A DNA stretch of 64,000 nucleotides, from assembly GCA_947448695.1 (NCBI GenBank), contig CANFOL010000004.1:1-64000 (forward strand), read 5' to 3'. Shown here piece by piece: positions 54,840-64,000 of this stretch; position 1 is the first letter of the stretch; every line of letters starts with the position of its first letter. The stretch is from Burkholderiaceae bacterium. Lineage in GTDB: Bacteria > Pseudomonadota > Gammaproteobacteria > Burkholderiales > Burkholderiaceae. The position numbers and the translations under genes are program-made. Below the pieces are notes generated by a model. The model was not told the DNA's origin and ran no database searches. It saw nothing but the letters and a program-made list of their open reading frames with translations.

Positions 54840-55973
54840 ATGATTCATCGTCAAATTATCGGCACCGATAGTGTTCAAGAAGTATTAGACAAAACAATTA
54901 CAGCAAGGCAATGGTTAACAGTCACTGATGAACAAATCCCTAGCGTTAAGCCAGATTTTATTTTAAGGGTTAGCGCCCATATTCCAGGACAATCCCCTGC
55001 CGTGCAAGATGTTTTTGAACCAGCATTTAGGCGCTTGCAAGTGATGAGTAAAGGCGCAATTGGAGTGGAGGCTTTTTGGGGTGGTGCTTTACATCCAGAA
55101 CGTGCGGGCATTGAAGCATTAAAGACCGGAGTTACGGATCTTTGCCCGGTATATTCTGCTTGGGATGCGGATCTTTTTCCTGCAGCGCAAATTCTGAGTC
55201 TACCATTTATCTTTTCTAGCGCAGAAATAGCAACCGCTGTCTCTGAAATACTCTATCGACCTTACTTTAGTCAAGACGTTGAAAAACATGATATTTTCAT
55301 GGGGCGTATGGTTGCGACTAGCGAATATAACTTATTTAGTCGCGTACCGATTCGAACTCTGAGTGATTTAGCTGATCAAAAAATTGCTTGTAGCAATGGC
55401 GTAGAGTCTGATATTTTTAGAGCTTTAGGAGCAATACCTATTGGTTGTAGTACCCCAGAAGCAAAAAAACAATTTGAATCCAATCAGGTTTTCGCTGTGT
55501 CAATTTCTGATAGTGCAGCGCAAACAGTTGGCCTGTATAAGTTTGCTAAGTTCCGAACAAGTGCTAATCTTGTTCGTGTCAACTTGGAGTATGGCTTATC
55601 AAAGACATTTTGGAACCAATTACCGCCTCATTTGCAAACTATTTTTAATCAATGGTTGCGATCTTTAGCACAAGCTGGGGCACAAATATTTTATGGTCTT
55701 GCTGGAGCAAAAGCCTGTTCAATTTTTAAAGAAGCAGGCATTGAATTTATCAGTCTAACAGCAGAAGAACAACAAAACTGGCGCAACAGAGTTAAACCCG
55801 TAGAAGAGCAGCTACTTCATCATTTAGAAAGTAAAGGTTATCCTGCTAAAAACATGATGGCCGACGTATTAAGTTCATCAAAGGAGCTACAAACATGGAG
55901 TGCAAATGATCTTATGCAAGCGACTATCATGCAACCCCTGACCAACATTATTCCGACAAATTATTCTAAATGA
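54840..55973 (+). CDS. DctP-fold TRAP-type substrate-binding domain protein lacking a signal peptide
   Basis: SAHIPGQSPAVQDVFEPAFRRLQVMSKGAIGVEAFWGGALHP; LSLPFIFSSAEIA; N-terminus hydrophilic; in-frame stop TAG at 54828-54830 excludes extension. Confidence 0.85.
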   Translation: MIHRQIIGTDSVQEVLDKTITARQWLTVTDEQIPSVKPDFILRVSAHIPGQSPAVQDVFEPAFRRLQVMSKGAIGVEAFWGGALHPERAGIEALKTGVTDLCPVYSAWDADLFPAAQILSLPFIFSSAEIATAVSEILYRPYFSQDVEKHDIFMGRMVATSEYNLFSRVPIRTLSDLADQKIACSNGVESDIFRALGAIPIGCSTPEAKKQFESNQVFAVSISDSAAQTVGLYKFAKFRTSANLVRVNLEYGLSKTFWNQLPPHLQTIFNQWLRSLAQAGAQIFYGLAGAKACSIFKEAGIEFISLTAEEQQNWRNRVKPVEEQLLHHLESKGYPAKNMMADVLSSSKELQTWSANDLMQATIMQPLTNIIPTNYSK

Positions 55974-56875
55974 GTTTATTTCCTAACAATTTCACAAAAC
56001 CCATTGGCGTGATTGGCCTTGGACTGATGGGGCAAAGTTTAATCAAACGTCTCGATGATGCGTCGCTTCCATTACTTGGATTTGATATTAATCCTGAACA
56101 GATAAAAAAACTAGGTGAACATCGCTCAGCATCTTTAGCACAGATTGCTTCAAGTTGTGACGAGGTTTTATTAGCTGTTTTTAGTACCGATCAAGTACGA
56201 GATACTCTCTTTTCTGCGAATGGTTTGTTTGCGCACACGAAGGAACCTATCGTGATTATTTGTACAAGTACTTGCGATCCGGGTGAAATCAAACAAATTG
56301 CTGAAGATGTTGAAAATGCTGGCCACCACTTTTTTGAATTGCCTATTTCTGGCACAAGTATGCAACTCGCCCGTGGCGATTGCTTAGGCCTCATGGGAGG
56401 CTCTGTCTCACTGAGTGAACAATTAGCTGATTTATTAGATGTTATAACTCCGCATCGACAGTATATTGGGACTGCAGGAGATGCAAGCAAGGCAAAATTA
56501 GCGATTAATCTCGTATTAGGACTGCACCGAGCAGCGCTTGCTGAAGGTTTAAATTTTGGTGTCAAACTAGGCCTAGATCCAGAAAAATTATTACAAACTC
56601 TACAAAATTCTGCGGCCGCTTCTAGTGTTATGAAAATCAAGGGACCACTCATGGTTTCAAGAACGTATGACAAGCCTCAAAGCAAAATTGCTCAAAGCTT
56701 AAAAGACTTTGGATTAATTGCTGATTTAGCAAAACATGAAGAACTCATGCTGCCTCTAGCCGAGGTTTACATCAAGTTACTAGAATCTCAACTTCATGAT
56801 GGTCATGGTGATATGGATAACGCTATGATTTATGAGGCAATCTTTCACAATCGTTTAAAAAATAAATCTCATTAA
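55970..56875 (+). CDS. Beta-hydroxyacid dehydrogenase-family NAD(P)-binding oxidoreductase
   Basis: IGVIGLGLMGQSLIKRL; PISGTSMQLARGDCLGLMGG; GDASKAKLAINLVLG. Confidence 0.92.
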   Translation: MSLFPNNFTKPIGVIGLGLMGQSLIKRLDDASLPLLGFDINPEQIKKLGEHRSASLAQIASSCDEVLLAVFSTDQVRDTLFSANGLFAHTKEPIVIICTSTCDPGEIKQIAEDVENAGHHFFELPISGTSMQLARGDCLGLMGGSVSLSEQLADLLDVITPHRQYIGTAGDASKAKLAINLVLGLHRAALAEGLNFGVKLGLDPEKLLQTLQNSAAASSVMKIKGPLMVSRTYDKPQSKIAQSLKDFGLIADLAKHEELMLPLAEVYIKLLESQLHDGHGDMDNAMIYEAIFHNRLKNKSH

Positions 56876-56884
56876 GGAATAAAT

Positions 56885-58015
56885 ATGAATGTTTCCAAAC
56901 AGGCTGTAGAGCCACTGTTGATTAAACGTGTTGATGCTTTTGGCTTAAACCTACCCCTGAATAAAGTGGTACTGATGGCGGGTGTGGAATTGACCACCGT
57001 GGAAAGTCTGTTGATTCGAATTGAAACAGACAATGGCCTTGTCGGTTGGGGGGAAGCATCCTCAGCTCCGAGTCATGGCGGTGCATCCTTAAAAGATATG
57101 CTCGCAAGCTTTCATCAAGAAATCCATGATTTTTTAATAGGTAAAAATGTTTTGGAATTGTCAGGGATTACTCAACAACTCAATCGCATTACAAAAAATG
57201 CTACAAGTACAGTTGCGGCTGTAGATGTGGCTCTCTATGATTTGCTAGGAAAGTACTTAAATGTGCCCGTGCATGTTCTCCTAGGCGGTCAACAACGACA
57301 TCAAGTTCCCCCTCTTTGGTTGATTGGAAATAGCAGTATTGAGCAAGACCTAACTGAAGCTCAAAAAAAATGGGATCAAGGCTATCGGTTCTTTAAATTA
57401 AAACTTGGCGTCAAATCACTCGACGATGATATTGCTTTAACGATTGCTATTCGTGAGAAATTTGGTGATGCTTTACAAATTTGCTCCGATGCTAATATGG
57501 GCATGACTTTAGAACAAGCAACTACCTATGTACAAGCTGTTAAAAATACCCAACTCGCCTACTTAGAACAGCCCTTACATAAAAAAGATATTACTGGTAT
57601 TCAAACGCTGGCAAAAATAAGCCCAATTCCGATTGGTCTTGATGAGTCAGTAACGTCCACCGATGATATTCTCGCCGCCGCACGAGATGGGGTTCAAGGG
57701 GTTTCATTAAAAACTCTCAAATTAGGTGGTTTATCCGGAGTCATGAGTGCTGGAAACATTTGTCATGCTTTTAAACTACAAATTAACCTCGCTAGCAAAA
57801 TGGCTGAGACTGGCATTGGAGCTGCAGCTCTTCTTCACCTTAGCGCCGCGTTACCCAATGTCAACTGGGGAGTTAGCCCAACTCACCTCTATCTTACAAA
57901 TGATGTTGTGAGTCATCAGGAACAACCAATCAATGGATATTTTACGATTTCATCATTGCCTGGTTTAGGTATTGAAGTCAATCAAGCAGTTATCGATCAA
58001 CATGTTGTGAAATAA
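56885..58015 (+). CDS. Enolase-superfamily, muconate lactonizing enzyme subgroup
   Basis: FKLKLGV (KxK), CSDANMGM (D), LEQPL (E), GLDES (D), SLKTLKLGG (K). Confidence 0.93.
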   Translation: MNVSKQAVEPLLIKRVDAFGLNLPLNKVVLMAGVELTTVESLLIRIETDNGLVGWGEASSAPSHGGASLKDMLASFHQEIHDFLIGKNVLELSGITQQLNRITKNATSTVAAVDVALYDLLGKYLNVPVHVLLGGQQRHQVPPLWLIGNSSIEQDLTEAQKKWDQGYRFFKLKLGVKSLDDDIALTIAIREKFGDALQICSDANMGMTLEQATTYVQAVKNTQLAYLEQPLHKKDITGIQTLAKISPIPIGLDESVTSTDDILAAARDGVQGVSLKTLKLGGLSGVMSAGNICHAFKLQINLASKMAETGIGAAALLHLSAALPNVNWGVSPTHLYLTNDVVSHQEQPINGYFTISSLPGLGIEVNQAVIDQHVVK

Positions 58016-58027
58016 GGAAGCAGAATC

Positions 58028-59035
58028 ATGATTAATGCAGCACTTATTGGAATGGGGTGGTGGGGCAAAAATATCGCTCAGTCCATCCAACACAAAAGTA
58101 AAGACATTCAGTTTACTCTTGGCGTTACAAAAGAGGTTAATGAAACAAGAGATTTCGCCAATAGCATGTCTATGGAATTATCTGATAGCTTTGAGTATGC
58201 ATTGCAACAACCGGATATTAAAGCGATTGTCTTAGCAACCCCGCACTCACTTCATGCTGAGCAAATCATTGCTGCAGCAAAAGCTGGTAAACATGTGTTT
58301 TGTGAAAAACCTTTAACACTGCATTATTCGCAGGCAGTGCAAGCTATTGATGCATGCGCTAGTAATCAAGTTGTTCTTGCGGTAGGACAAAATAAACACT
58401 TTTGGCCTTCAATGCAAAAATTACGTGAATTGGTCAAAAGTAATATTCTAGGCCAGCTTTTACATATTGAAGGTCACTATAGTAACGATCATTCAACTAA
58501 GTTTTTTTCTGATTGGCGTGAATCACCTACTGAATCCCCCGCAGGTGGTTTAACAGGTACTGGGATTCATCTCATTGAAGCCTTTGTTAATCTCATGGGG
58601 CCCGCAGCTCAGGTAAGCGCTATCGTTAGTTCACAACGATCCGGTCCAGACCCTCGGGACTCCACCTCAGTAAGTGTTCAGTTTGCGAATGGCTTAAGTG
58701 GTTACTTCGCCATGGTAAGAGCTACTCCTATTTTTTACCGCGTTCACCTGTTTGGTGACCAAGCTTCCATTGAAGCGATTGGTGAAAATGAAGTGGTTGT
58801 TCGTTACAAAGGTGGTCGCATCGATCGTCATGTATTACCTCCACTTGACTCTGTGAGAGCAGAATTAGAGGCTTTTGCTAAAGCGATTCCAAAAGACTTC
58901 CATATGGGTGATATTAGTCAATTCGTTCAAGTTGACTACCCCATCTCACCGTTGCAAATGGGACAAACCATCGCTATGTTTGAGTCCATTGTAAACTCAG
59001 TTGAGACAGGTCAAAGCATCCAAGTACCACAGTAA
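58028..59035 (+). CDS. Gfo/Idh/MocA-family oxidoreductase
   Basis: ALIGMGWWGKNIAQSI; HVFCEKPLTLHYSQAVQAI; GGLTGTGIHLIEAFVNLMG. Confidence 0.93.
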   Translation: MINAALIGMGWWGKNIAQSIQHKSKDIQFTLGVTKEVNETRDFANSMSMELSDSFEYALQQPDIKAIVLATPHSLHAEQIIAAAKAGKHVFCEKPLTLHYSQAVQAIDACASNQVVLAVGQNKHFWPSMQKLRELVKSNILGQLLHIEGHYSNDHSTKFFSDWRESPTESPAGGLTGTGIHLIEAFVNLMGPAAQVSAIVSSQRSGPDPRDSTSVSVQFANGLSGYFAMVRATPIFYRVHLFGDQASIEAIGENEVVVRYKGGRIDRHVLPPLDSVRAELEAFAKAIPKDFHMGDISQFVQVDYPISPLQMGQTIAMFESIVNSVETGQSIQVPQ

Positions 59036-59036
59036 T

Positions 59037-59696
59037 TTAACTGTGTTGAATCGCTTGACTTGTCAAAATACCGCGGTCAATTTCAAATACATTTTGTACT
59101 AAGTGGCGGGAGTATTGTAAATCTGATTCAGAAAATATAACCGCCATTCCCTCACTTCTTAATTGACTAATCACTTCAGCCAATCGCTGCGCAAGGGCAG
59201 GAGCTATCCCCTCAAATGGCTCATCCAACAATAACAACTTTGAACCAATCATCAGCGCTCTGCCTAAAGCAACTAACTTTTGTTGACCACCTGAAAGTTG
59301 CAAGCCACGACGGGGAGCAAATTGAATTAATTCAGGAATGATGTTGTAAACATAGTCTAAACGTTGTTGGGGTTCTTTAGATTTATTTGCCCACATAGGA
59401 AGAAGAATATTTTCCTCAACCGTTAAGTCAGGAATCAAACGACGATCCTCTGGCATGTATCCAATACCTAATTGGTTACGTAAATTAGTAGGGATTTTCA
59501 ATAAATCCTGGCCATAAAACTCAATTGACCCTGACTTTGCCGGCAAAATACCCATAATGCTCTTCATCAAGGTAGTCTTTCCAGCGCCATTCCTGCCAAC
59601 TAAACCAGCCATAGAAGCAGTAGGTAACTCTGCTGATACATTCCTCAGAATATCTACTGATTGAATCGATACATTAAGCTCTGATATTTTAAGCAT
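59037..59696 (-). CDS. Branched-chain amino-acid-type ABC transporter ATP-binding protein (LivF-like)
   Basis: [41 protein letters not shown]; start MLKISELNVS. Confidence 0.94.
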   Translation of the reverse strand: MLKISELNVSIQSVDILRNVSAELPTASMAGLVGRNGAGKTTLMKSIMGILPAKSGSIEFYGQDLLKIPTNLRNQLGIGYMPEDRRLIPDLTVEENILLPMWANKSKEPQQRLDYVYNIIPELIQFAPRRGLQLSGGQQKLVALGRALMIGSKLLLLDEPFEGIAPALAQRLAEVISQLRSEGMAVIFSESDLQYSRHLVQNVFEIDRGILTSQAIQHS

Positions 59697-60498
59697 CTGA
59701 TTTTTCCGATAATACATGTTGGGCTTGTGAGTGCCCTACGATAAATTTAAGTACACGCTCATCTTTGAGTGCAATATCAGGATGATCATCCGCAATAATT
59801 GATCCTTCATAAAATGCAAGTACTCGCTGAGCATAGCGCATAACAACTTCCATATCATGCTCTACAAACAAAACCGTTGTTCCTGATTTTTGAATCGCCT
59901 GCATAATCATATCCATCATGTCAAATTTTTCTTCGGCAGAAACACCACTAGTCGGCTCATCTAAGAAAAGTATTTTAGGACGTGTGGACATTGCCATAGC
60001 AATATCAAGTACTTTACGTACGCCTCCTGGGAGGACTTTCGTAATTTGATCTTTATAGTCAGTTAAGCCATATTTTGCAATACTTTCCAGGGCAAGCTCA
60101 CGGATGTTTTTACCAAAAGAAGGAATAATCGCATTTGTATTAGTAGTTAATGCGCCTTTACTTTCTTGAAGAGCGATGATGCCATAACTGACTTCAAGAT
60201 TTTCTAACGTCGTCATGGTGTTATATAGCTGAGGAATCTGAAATGATCGACAGATACCCAACTGTGTTATTTTTCTGGGGGGTAATGGGGTAATATCCAT
60301 ACCATTGAAGTTAATCGATCCAGTATCAGGTTTTAGATAGCCAGTAATCATATTTACAAATGTAGTTTTGCCCGCGCCATTTGTACCAATCAAGCCAATG
60401 CAAGCTCCTTCTTCAACCTCGACATTAATTTTTACTGCAGCGGTTACCGCCCCAAAGGTTTTATTCAAGTTGCTTGCTGTGAGAATAATATTAGACAC
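59689..60498 (-). CDS. Branched-chain amino-acid-type ABC transporter ATP-binding protein (LivG-like)
   Basis: GTNGAGKTTFVNMITGYLKPDTG; ILFLDEPTSGVSAEEK. Confidence 0.94.
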   Translation of the reverse strand: MSNIILTASNLNKTFGAVTAAVKINVEVEEGACIGLIGTNGAGKTTFVNMITGYLKPDTGSINFNGMDITPLPPRKITQLGICRSFQIPQLYNTMTTLENLEVSYGIIALQESKGALTTNTNAIIPSFGKNIRELALESIAKYGLTDYKDQITKVLPGGVRKVLDIAMAMSTRPKILFLDEPTSGVSAEEKFDMMDMIMQAIQKSGTTVLFVEHDMEVVMRYAQRVLAFYEGSIIADDHPDIALKDERVLKFIVGHSQAQHVLSEKSDA

Positions 60499-61435
60499 GA
60501 GATTTTTTCCTCATCTTTTCAACCAAAGACCATAAACCTTCTGGTAATAATAAGATCACCACAATTAAACAAATACCAATCGTCATTTGCCATGTGTTTG
60601 GAGAATATCCATATGCGATCGTTTGAATCACACCAAAAATAAGAGCTCCGACAAATGGTGCGCTCACACTTCCGATACCACCCAAAATTGCAATAAAAAC
60701 AAATTCACCAGAAGATGTCCAGAATGTCATATTGGGATCAATATGCCCAGAAACCATTGCAGCAATCGCACCGCCAACACCAGATAAAACACCAGCAATC
60801 ACATAAATCAAATGAATTGTATTTTTCGCTGATGCCCCCATATACTCAGCACGAATTTCATTGTCACGAATAGCAGTTAGTAAAAGTCCGCGTGGACTTT
60901 TTAAAACCATATTGACAAATAACAACGCGACAATGACAGACAGTAAAGTTAACCCATACAAAACAATTTTCATTTGAGTCGTTTCAGGAGTCCAACCTAG
61001 TATCGTTAAACCAGATACTGTAAAACCGTCAGTTGAGCCTAATTTTTCACTCTTTACTAAAACACCATACAGAATCATTGAAAATGCCAAGGACAATAGT
61101 CCAAAAAATATGGCTCGATATTTGGCTAACAAAAACCCAAGCAAGTAGGCAAGAAAGCCCGCAATAAAAGCACTTGCTATGAGTAATACAAACAAATCAG
61201 TTATCTTTAGCAAAAGACACAACATCCCTGTTGTATATGCTCCCGCACAAAAGAACAATGCCTGTCCAAAAGATACTAAGCCTAGGCGCATAAAAAGCAT
61301 TAAACCTAAAACCACTAAACCGTTAGCACCTGCGAGCGTGATAATAAATAGAATCCATTGTGGCAACCATGGCGATATGACAAGAATCCCTGTTAGAAAA
61401 CCAATCATATAAATTAATGACTTATCTAACTTCAT
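60491..61435 (-). CDS. Branched-chain amino-acid-type ABC transporter permease (LivM-like)
   Basis: Multi-TM; GLVSFGQALFFCAGAYTTGM; AGVLSGVGGAIAAMVSGHI. Confidence 0.93.
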   Translation of the reverse strand: MKLDKSLIYMIGFLTGILVISPWLPQWILFIITLAGANGLVVLGLMLFMRLGLVSFGQALFFCAGAYTTGMLCLLLKITDLFVLLIASAFIAGFLAYLLGFLLAKYRAIFFGLLSLAFSMILYGVLVKSEKLGSTDGFTVSGLTILGWTPETTQMKIVLYGLTLLSVIVALLFVNMVLKSPRGLLLTAIRDNEIRAEYMGASAKNTIHLIYVIAGVLSGVGGAIAAMVSGHIDPNMTFWTSSGEFVFIAILGGIGSVSAPFVGALIFGVIQTIAYGYSPNTWQMTIGICLIVVILLLPEGLWSLVEKMRKKSRV

Positions 61436-62328
61436 ATTTTTCTTGCCTCCGCCAAACTAAATAAACCTCTTGGGCGAAACACGAGAACTAATGCCATTAC
61501 GGAAAAAATGACAAATAACTCTAATTGTGGGACGTAGTGTACGCAGAATGATCGAACTACACCCATGATGATTGCAGCCAAGGCGGTCCCGGGTAAACTT
61601 CCTAAACCACCAGTAACAACGACCGCAAAAGAAAGAACAATCACATCGACTCCCAGCCCTGGAACAACAGAAATAGTTGGCGTAGTGATGCCGCCAGCAA
61701 TTGCCGCAAGTGCGCAACCAAATGAGAACGTCAAACTAAAAAATCTTCCGACATTGATTCCCATTGCTGAACTAATTTCACGATCATGAATCACGCTCAC
61801 CAACAACTTCCCAGAGCGAGTCTTTTTCAGCATGTAGGTTAGGCCTAAACTTAATACAATTGCTGACCCTATCATCAATAAATAATAATTAGGGTAGGTC
61901 ATCTCACCAACATTAAATGTACCCAACAGCTCATATGGATCTGAGGCATAGTAGGGATCAACACCCCAAATTAATTTAAGCACATCGTCCAAAATTAAAA
62001 ATACTGCATAGGTGATCAAAAGAATTACGACTTCATCTTTAGCATATTGATAACGTAATAAGAACCTCTCCAATATCCAACCGATGGCAAAACCAGCCAC
62101 GAAAGATGCTCCAAATAAAGCAAAGAAAGATAAATATGGTGGGTAGTTGTGACTAAACCAATATCCTGCAAGTGTCACAGCAACATAACAGCCAAAGGAA
62201 TAAAAACTTGCATGCGCCACATTTAATACGCGCATAACTCCGTAGATGAGTGTTAATCCTACAGCTGATATGAATAACCAAGCTGCATAATTAATACCAT
62301 CAATTAAAACAATCAGTAAATTTGACAT
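61432..62328 (-). CDS. Branched-chain amino-acid-type ABC transporter permease (LivH-like)
   Basis: GLTLIYGVMRVLNVAHASFYSFGCYVAV; VVVTGGLGSLPGTALAAIIMG. Confidence 0.93.
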   Translation of the reverse strand: MSNLLIVLIDGINYAAWLFISAVGLTLIYGVMRVLNVAHASFYSFGCYVAVTLAGYWFSHNYPPYLSFFALFGASFVAGFAIGWILERFLLRYQYAKDEVVILLITYAVFLILDDVLKLIWGVDPYYASDPYELLGTFNVGEMTYPNYYLLMIGSAIVLSLGLTYMLKKTRSGKLLVSVIHDREISSAMGINVGRFFSLTFSFGCALAAIAGGITTPTISVVPGLGVDVIVLSFAVVVTGGLGSLPGTALAAIIMGVVRSFCVHYVPQLELFVIFSVMALVLVFRPRGLFSLAEARKI

Positions 62329-62342
62329 GAGGTGCCTTTAAA

Positions 62343-62364
62343 AAACGAGGTCGTTGACCTCGTT
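62343..62364 (-). terminator. Hairpin/terminator between livK-like and livH-like genes
   Basis: Minus-strand AAACGAGGTC-AAC-GACCTCGTTTTT. Confidence 0.8.
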
Positions 62365-62394
62365 TAATTTTTTCTTAGTTTGGAAAGTCTTTTA

Positions 62395-63672
62395 TTACTT
62401 CTTAGAAGCCATCCAATCAGCAGCTTTTACACCATCAGGAGGCATGACCTGATCTGGCGTAAAACGTTTTTGGTCTACAAGTTGAATTTGACCATTGACG
62501 TGCTTCACACGCCCATAAACCATTTCTGCGGTTGCTTGATGACCATTGCTCAAATTAAATTTGTGCACTCCGCCTGGACCTTCATATGTCATACCACGCA
62601 TCGCATCAGCAATTTGATCCGAGCTGGGCTTGTTACCACCGTTTGCGGCTAAAGCTTTTTCAAATGCTAATTTAGTTGCCATAATTGTGTGAGCCATTTG
62701 ATAAGCAGCTAAATTTGGCGGTGCGTTATAACGATCGATAACATTAGAACGATACCAGTCATTTAAAGCTGATTTGGGAGCATATACGCCATAAGGTCCA
62801 CGCGCACCAATAATAGTTCCTTCAGGAATCTTAGTACCTAATCTAAACATGGATACTTCTCCGCCAGTGAGAATTACCGAGGATTGTTTAAATAAACCAC
62901 GTGGGCCAGCTTGGAGAATAAATGCCTCCATATCTCCGCCCCAAATACTTGAGTGAATTACATCAGATTTACTTTCTAACAATGAAGAAATTTCTGCACT
63001 GTATTGTCCTGCAAACAACTTAGGCATCTGTGAAGTTTTTTCTTGTAACTGTGGCATCACCATTTTCACAGCACCCTGAAAATCTGACCAAGAGTCCTGT
63101 CCAAAAGCATAATTTTGATTCAGACCTGAGTATGTTTTTGCAGTAGGTTTAATCGCCTTAACATATAAAGCAGCACCTACGCTGTCAGCAGTAGCATGAT
63201 TAACCGCACGGAAAACATATTTCTTCGGACTTTCTTCAAAAAGTCGTGGTGAACCACAGTCATACATCAAGGTTAAGGTTTTTAATTCTTCAGCAATCGG
63301 GGCTACCGCTAAACAGTTACCACTCGACACATAACCAATCACGATATCCACTTTATCGCGTTGTACTAAATTACGATATTCAGTAACTACGTTCGTTGGC
63401 GAGCCAGCCTCATCAATAACGACAAGCTTGATTGGCATTCCACCAAAGCCTTTAACATTGTATGGGGCAGGTGCTTTGGCATTATTAAATGCATCAGCCA
63501 ACATCTCCGCAGTGTTTCTTGCAGGAACACCGAATGGTGCAGCTCCAGGTCCTGATAAGAAAGAGACGATGCCGATCTTTATTTCAGCGGGGGCTGCAGG
63601 GGCTTGCGCTTGCGCTACTCCCATCAAAGAGCCGATTACCATACCTGCTACAAGCTTTTTACTCAAGTTCAT
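62395..63672 (-). CDS. LivK-like ABC transporter substrate-binding protein
   Basis: Signal peptide; EIKIGIVSFLSGPGAAPFGVPARNTAEMLADAFN; VDIVIGYVSSGNCLAVAPIAEE. Confidence 0.93.
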   Translation of the reverse strand: MNLSKKLVAGMVIGSLMGVAQAQAPAAPAEIKIGIVSFLSGPGAAPFGVPARNTAEMLADAFNNAKAPAPYNVKGFGGMPIKLVVIDEAGSPTNVVTEYRNLVQRDKVDIVIGYVSSGNCLAVAPIAEELKTLTLMYDCGSPRLFEESPKKYVFRAVNHATADSVGAALYVKAIKPTAKTYSGLNQNYAFGQDSWSDFQGAVKMVMPQLQEKTSQMPKLFAGQYSAEISSLLESKSDVIHSSIWGGDMEAFILQAGPRGLFKQSSVILTGGEVSMFRLGTKIPEGTIIGARGPYGVYAPKSALNDWYRSNVIDRYNAPPNLAAYQMAHTIMATKLAFEKALAANGGNKPSSDQIADAMRGMTYEGPGGVHKFNLSNGHQATAEMVYGRVKHVNGQIQLVDQKRFTPDQVMPPDGVKAADWMASKK

Positions 63673-63751
63673 TATGTCTCCAATTATTTAAATGTCTATT
63701 AATATTTATTTTTAATATTATTTATACACAAGCTATTTTTCTACATGTAAT

Positions 63752-63777
63752 AGTTTACGTCTTCAGCAGTTTACGTC
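63752..63777. repeat. Two direct copies of AGTTTACGTC, 16 bp apart, upstream of livK-like gene
   Basis: AGTTTACGTC at 63752-63761 and 63768-63777. Confidence 0.6.
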
Positions 63778-63879
63778 AACATCATCCTACTAAGTAATTT
63801 CCCTTAGAAACTAAAAATACAGATTCAAAAACACTAATGGATAGAACTATCTCCTAAGACAATTAATTCTATCGATGGA

Positions 63880-64000
63880 TTAAGCAATGACCTTGAGTAA
63901 TCGTAATTCTTCAATACGGTTCTGATCCAAATACTCAGAAAGTACTTCTTGAGTATGCTCACCCAAACGTGGCGGTGGGTAACGAACTGCAGTAGGAGTC
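63880..64000 (-). CDS. CaiB/BaiF-family CoA-transferase, C-terminal end, truncated by window edge
   Basis: Minus-strand TPTAVRYPPPRLGEHTQEVLSEYLDQNRIEELRLLKVIA*. Confidence 0.7.
   Translation of the reverse strand, partial: TPTAVRYPPPRLGEHTQEVLSEYLDQNRIEELRLLKVIA

Noticed and set aside
56191-56673. 160-aa minus-strand ORF
   Set aside because: Antisense to the well-supported beta-hydroxyacid dehydrogenase; no recognisable domain or RBS evidence.

Overview
AT-rich chromosomal window, probably from a betaproteobacterium (Burkholderiales; a Polynucleobacter-like freshwater lineage is my inference from gene content and order). It is densely coding, and I saw no rRNA, tRNA, CRISPR array, prophage or intact IS element. 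Left to right: (1) ModA-like binding protein (partial) plus a two-subunit molybdenum hydroxylase (IorAB-type), then two tandem Bug/TctC receptors; (2) a frameshifted gene remnant next to serS; (3) housekeeping block serS-lolA-ftsK / trxB / hppA / ppa-nadE-PII, then a phasin-like protein with a Lys/Ala tail; (4) nitrate assimilation block ybiB-nasA-nirD-nirB-NrtA-like SBP, divergent from cobA and a cynABD/nrtABD-like ABC operon ending in cynS; (5) pirin, DODA-type dioxygenase, M50 protease, membrane-anchored TAXI protein plus FMN glutamate synthase-like protein, psiF, APC permease, alpha/beta hydrolase, M23 peptidase; (6) complete-looking protocatechuate 4,5-cleavage operon (Bug-ligJ-ligK-ligI-ligA-ligB-ligC-AKR-pobA); (7) small genes, thioesterase, parvulin, FAD dehydrogenase, NPD-type monooxygenase; (8) uncharacterised four-gene operon (DctP-fold protein without signal peptide, beta-hydroxyacid dehydrogenase, enolase-superfamily enzyme, Gfo/Idh/MocA); (9) a LIV-type ABC transporter operon and the tail of a CaiB/BaiF CoA-transferase. 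The best candidates for new biology are the 54.8-59.0 kb operon with its signal-less DctP-fold protein, the membrane-tethered TAXI protein, the Cys/His motif ahead of the Tat signal in the cyn/nrt SBP, and several small ORFs and repeat motifs not in the ORF track. All family calls come from reading motifs by eye; no database search was run.
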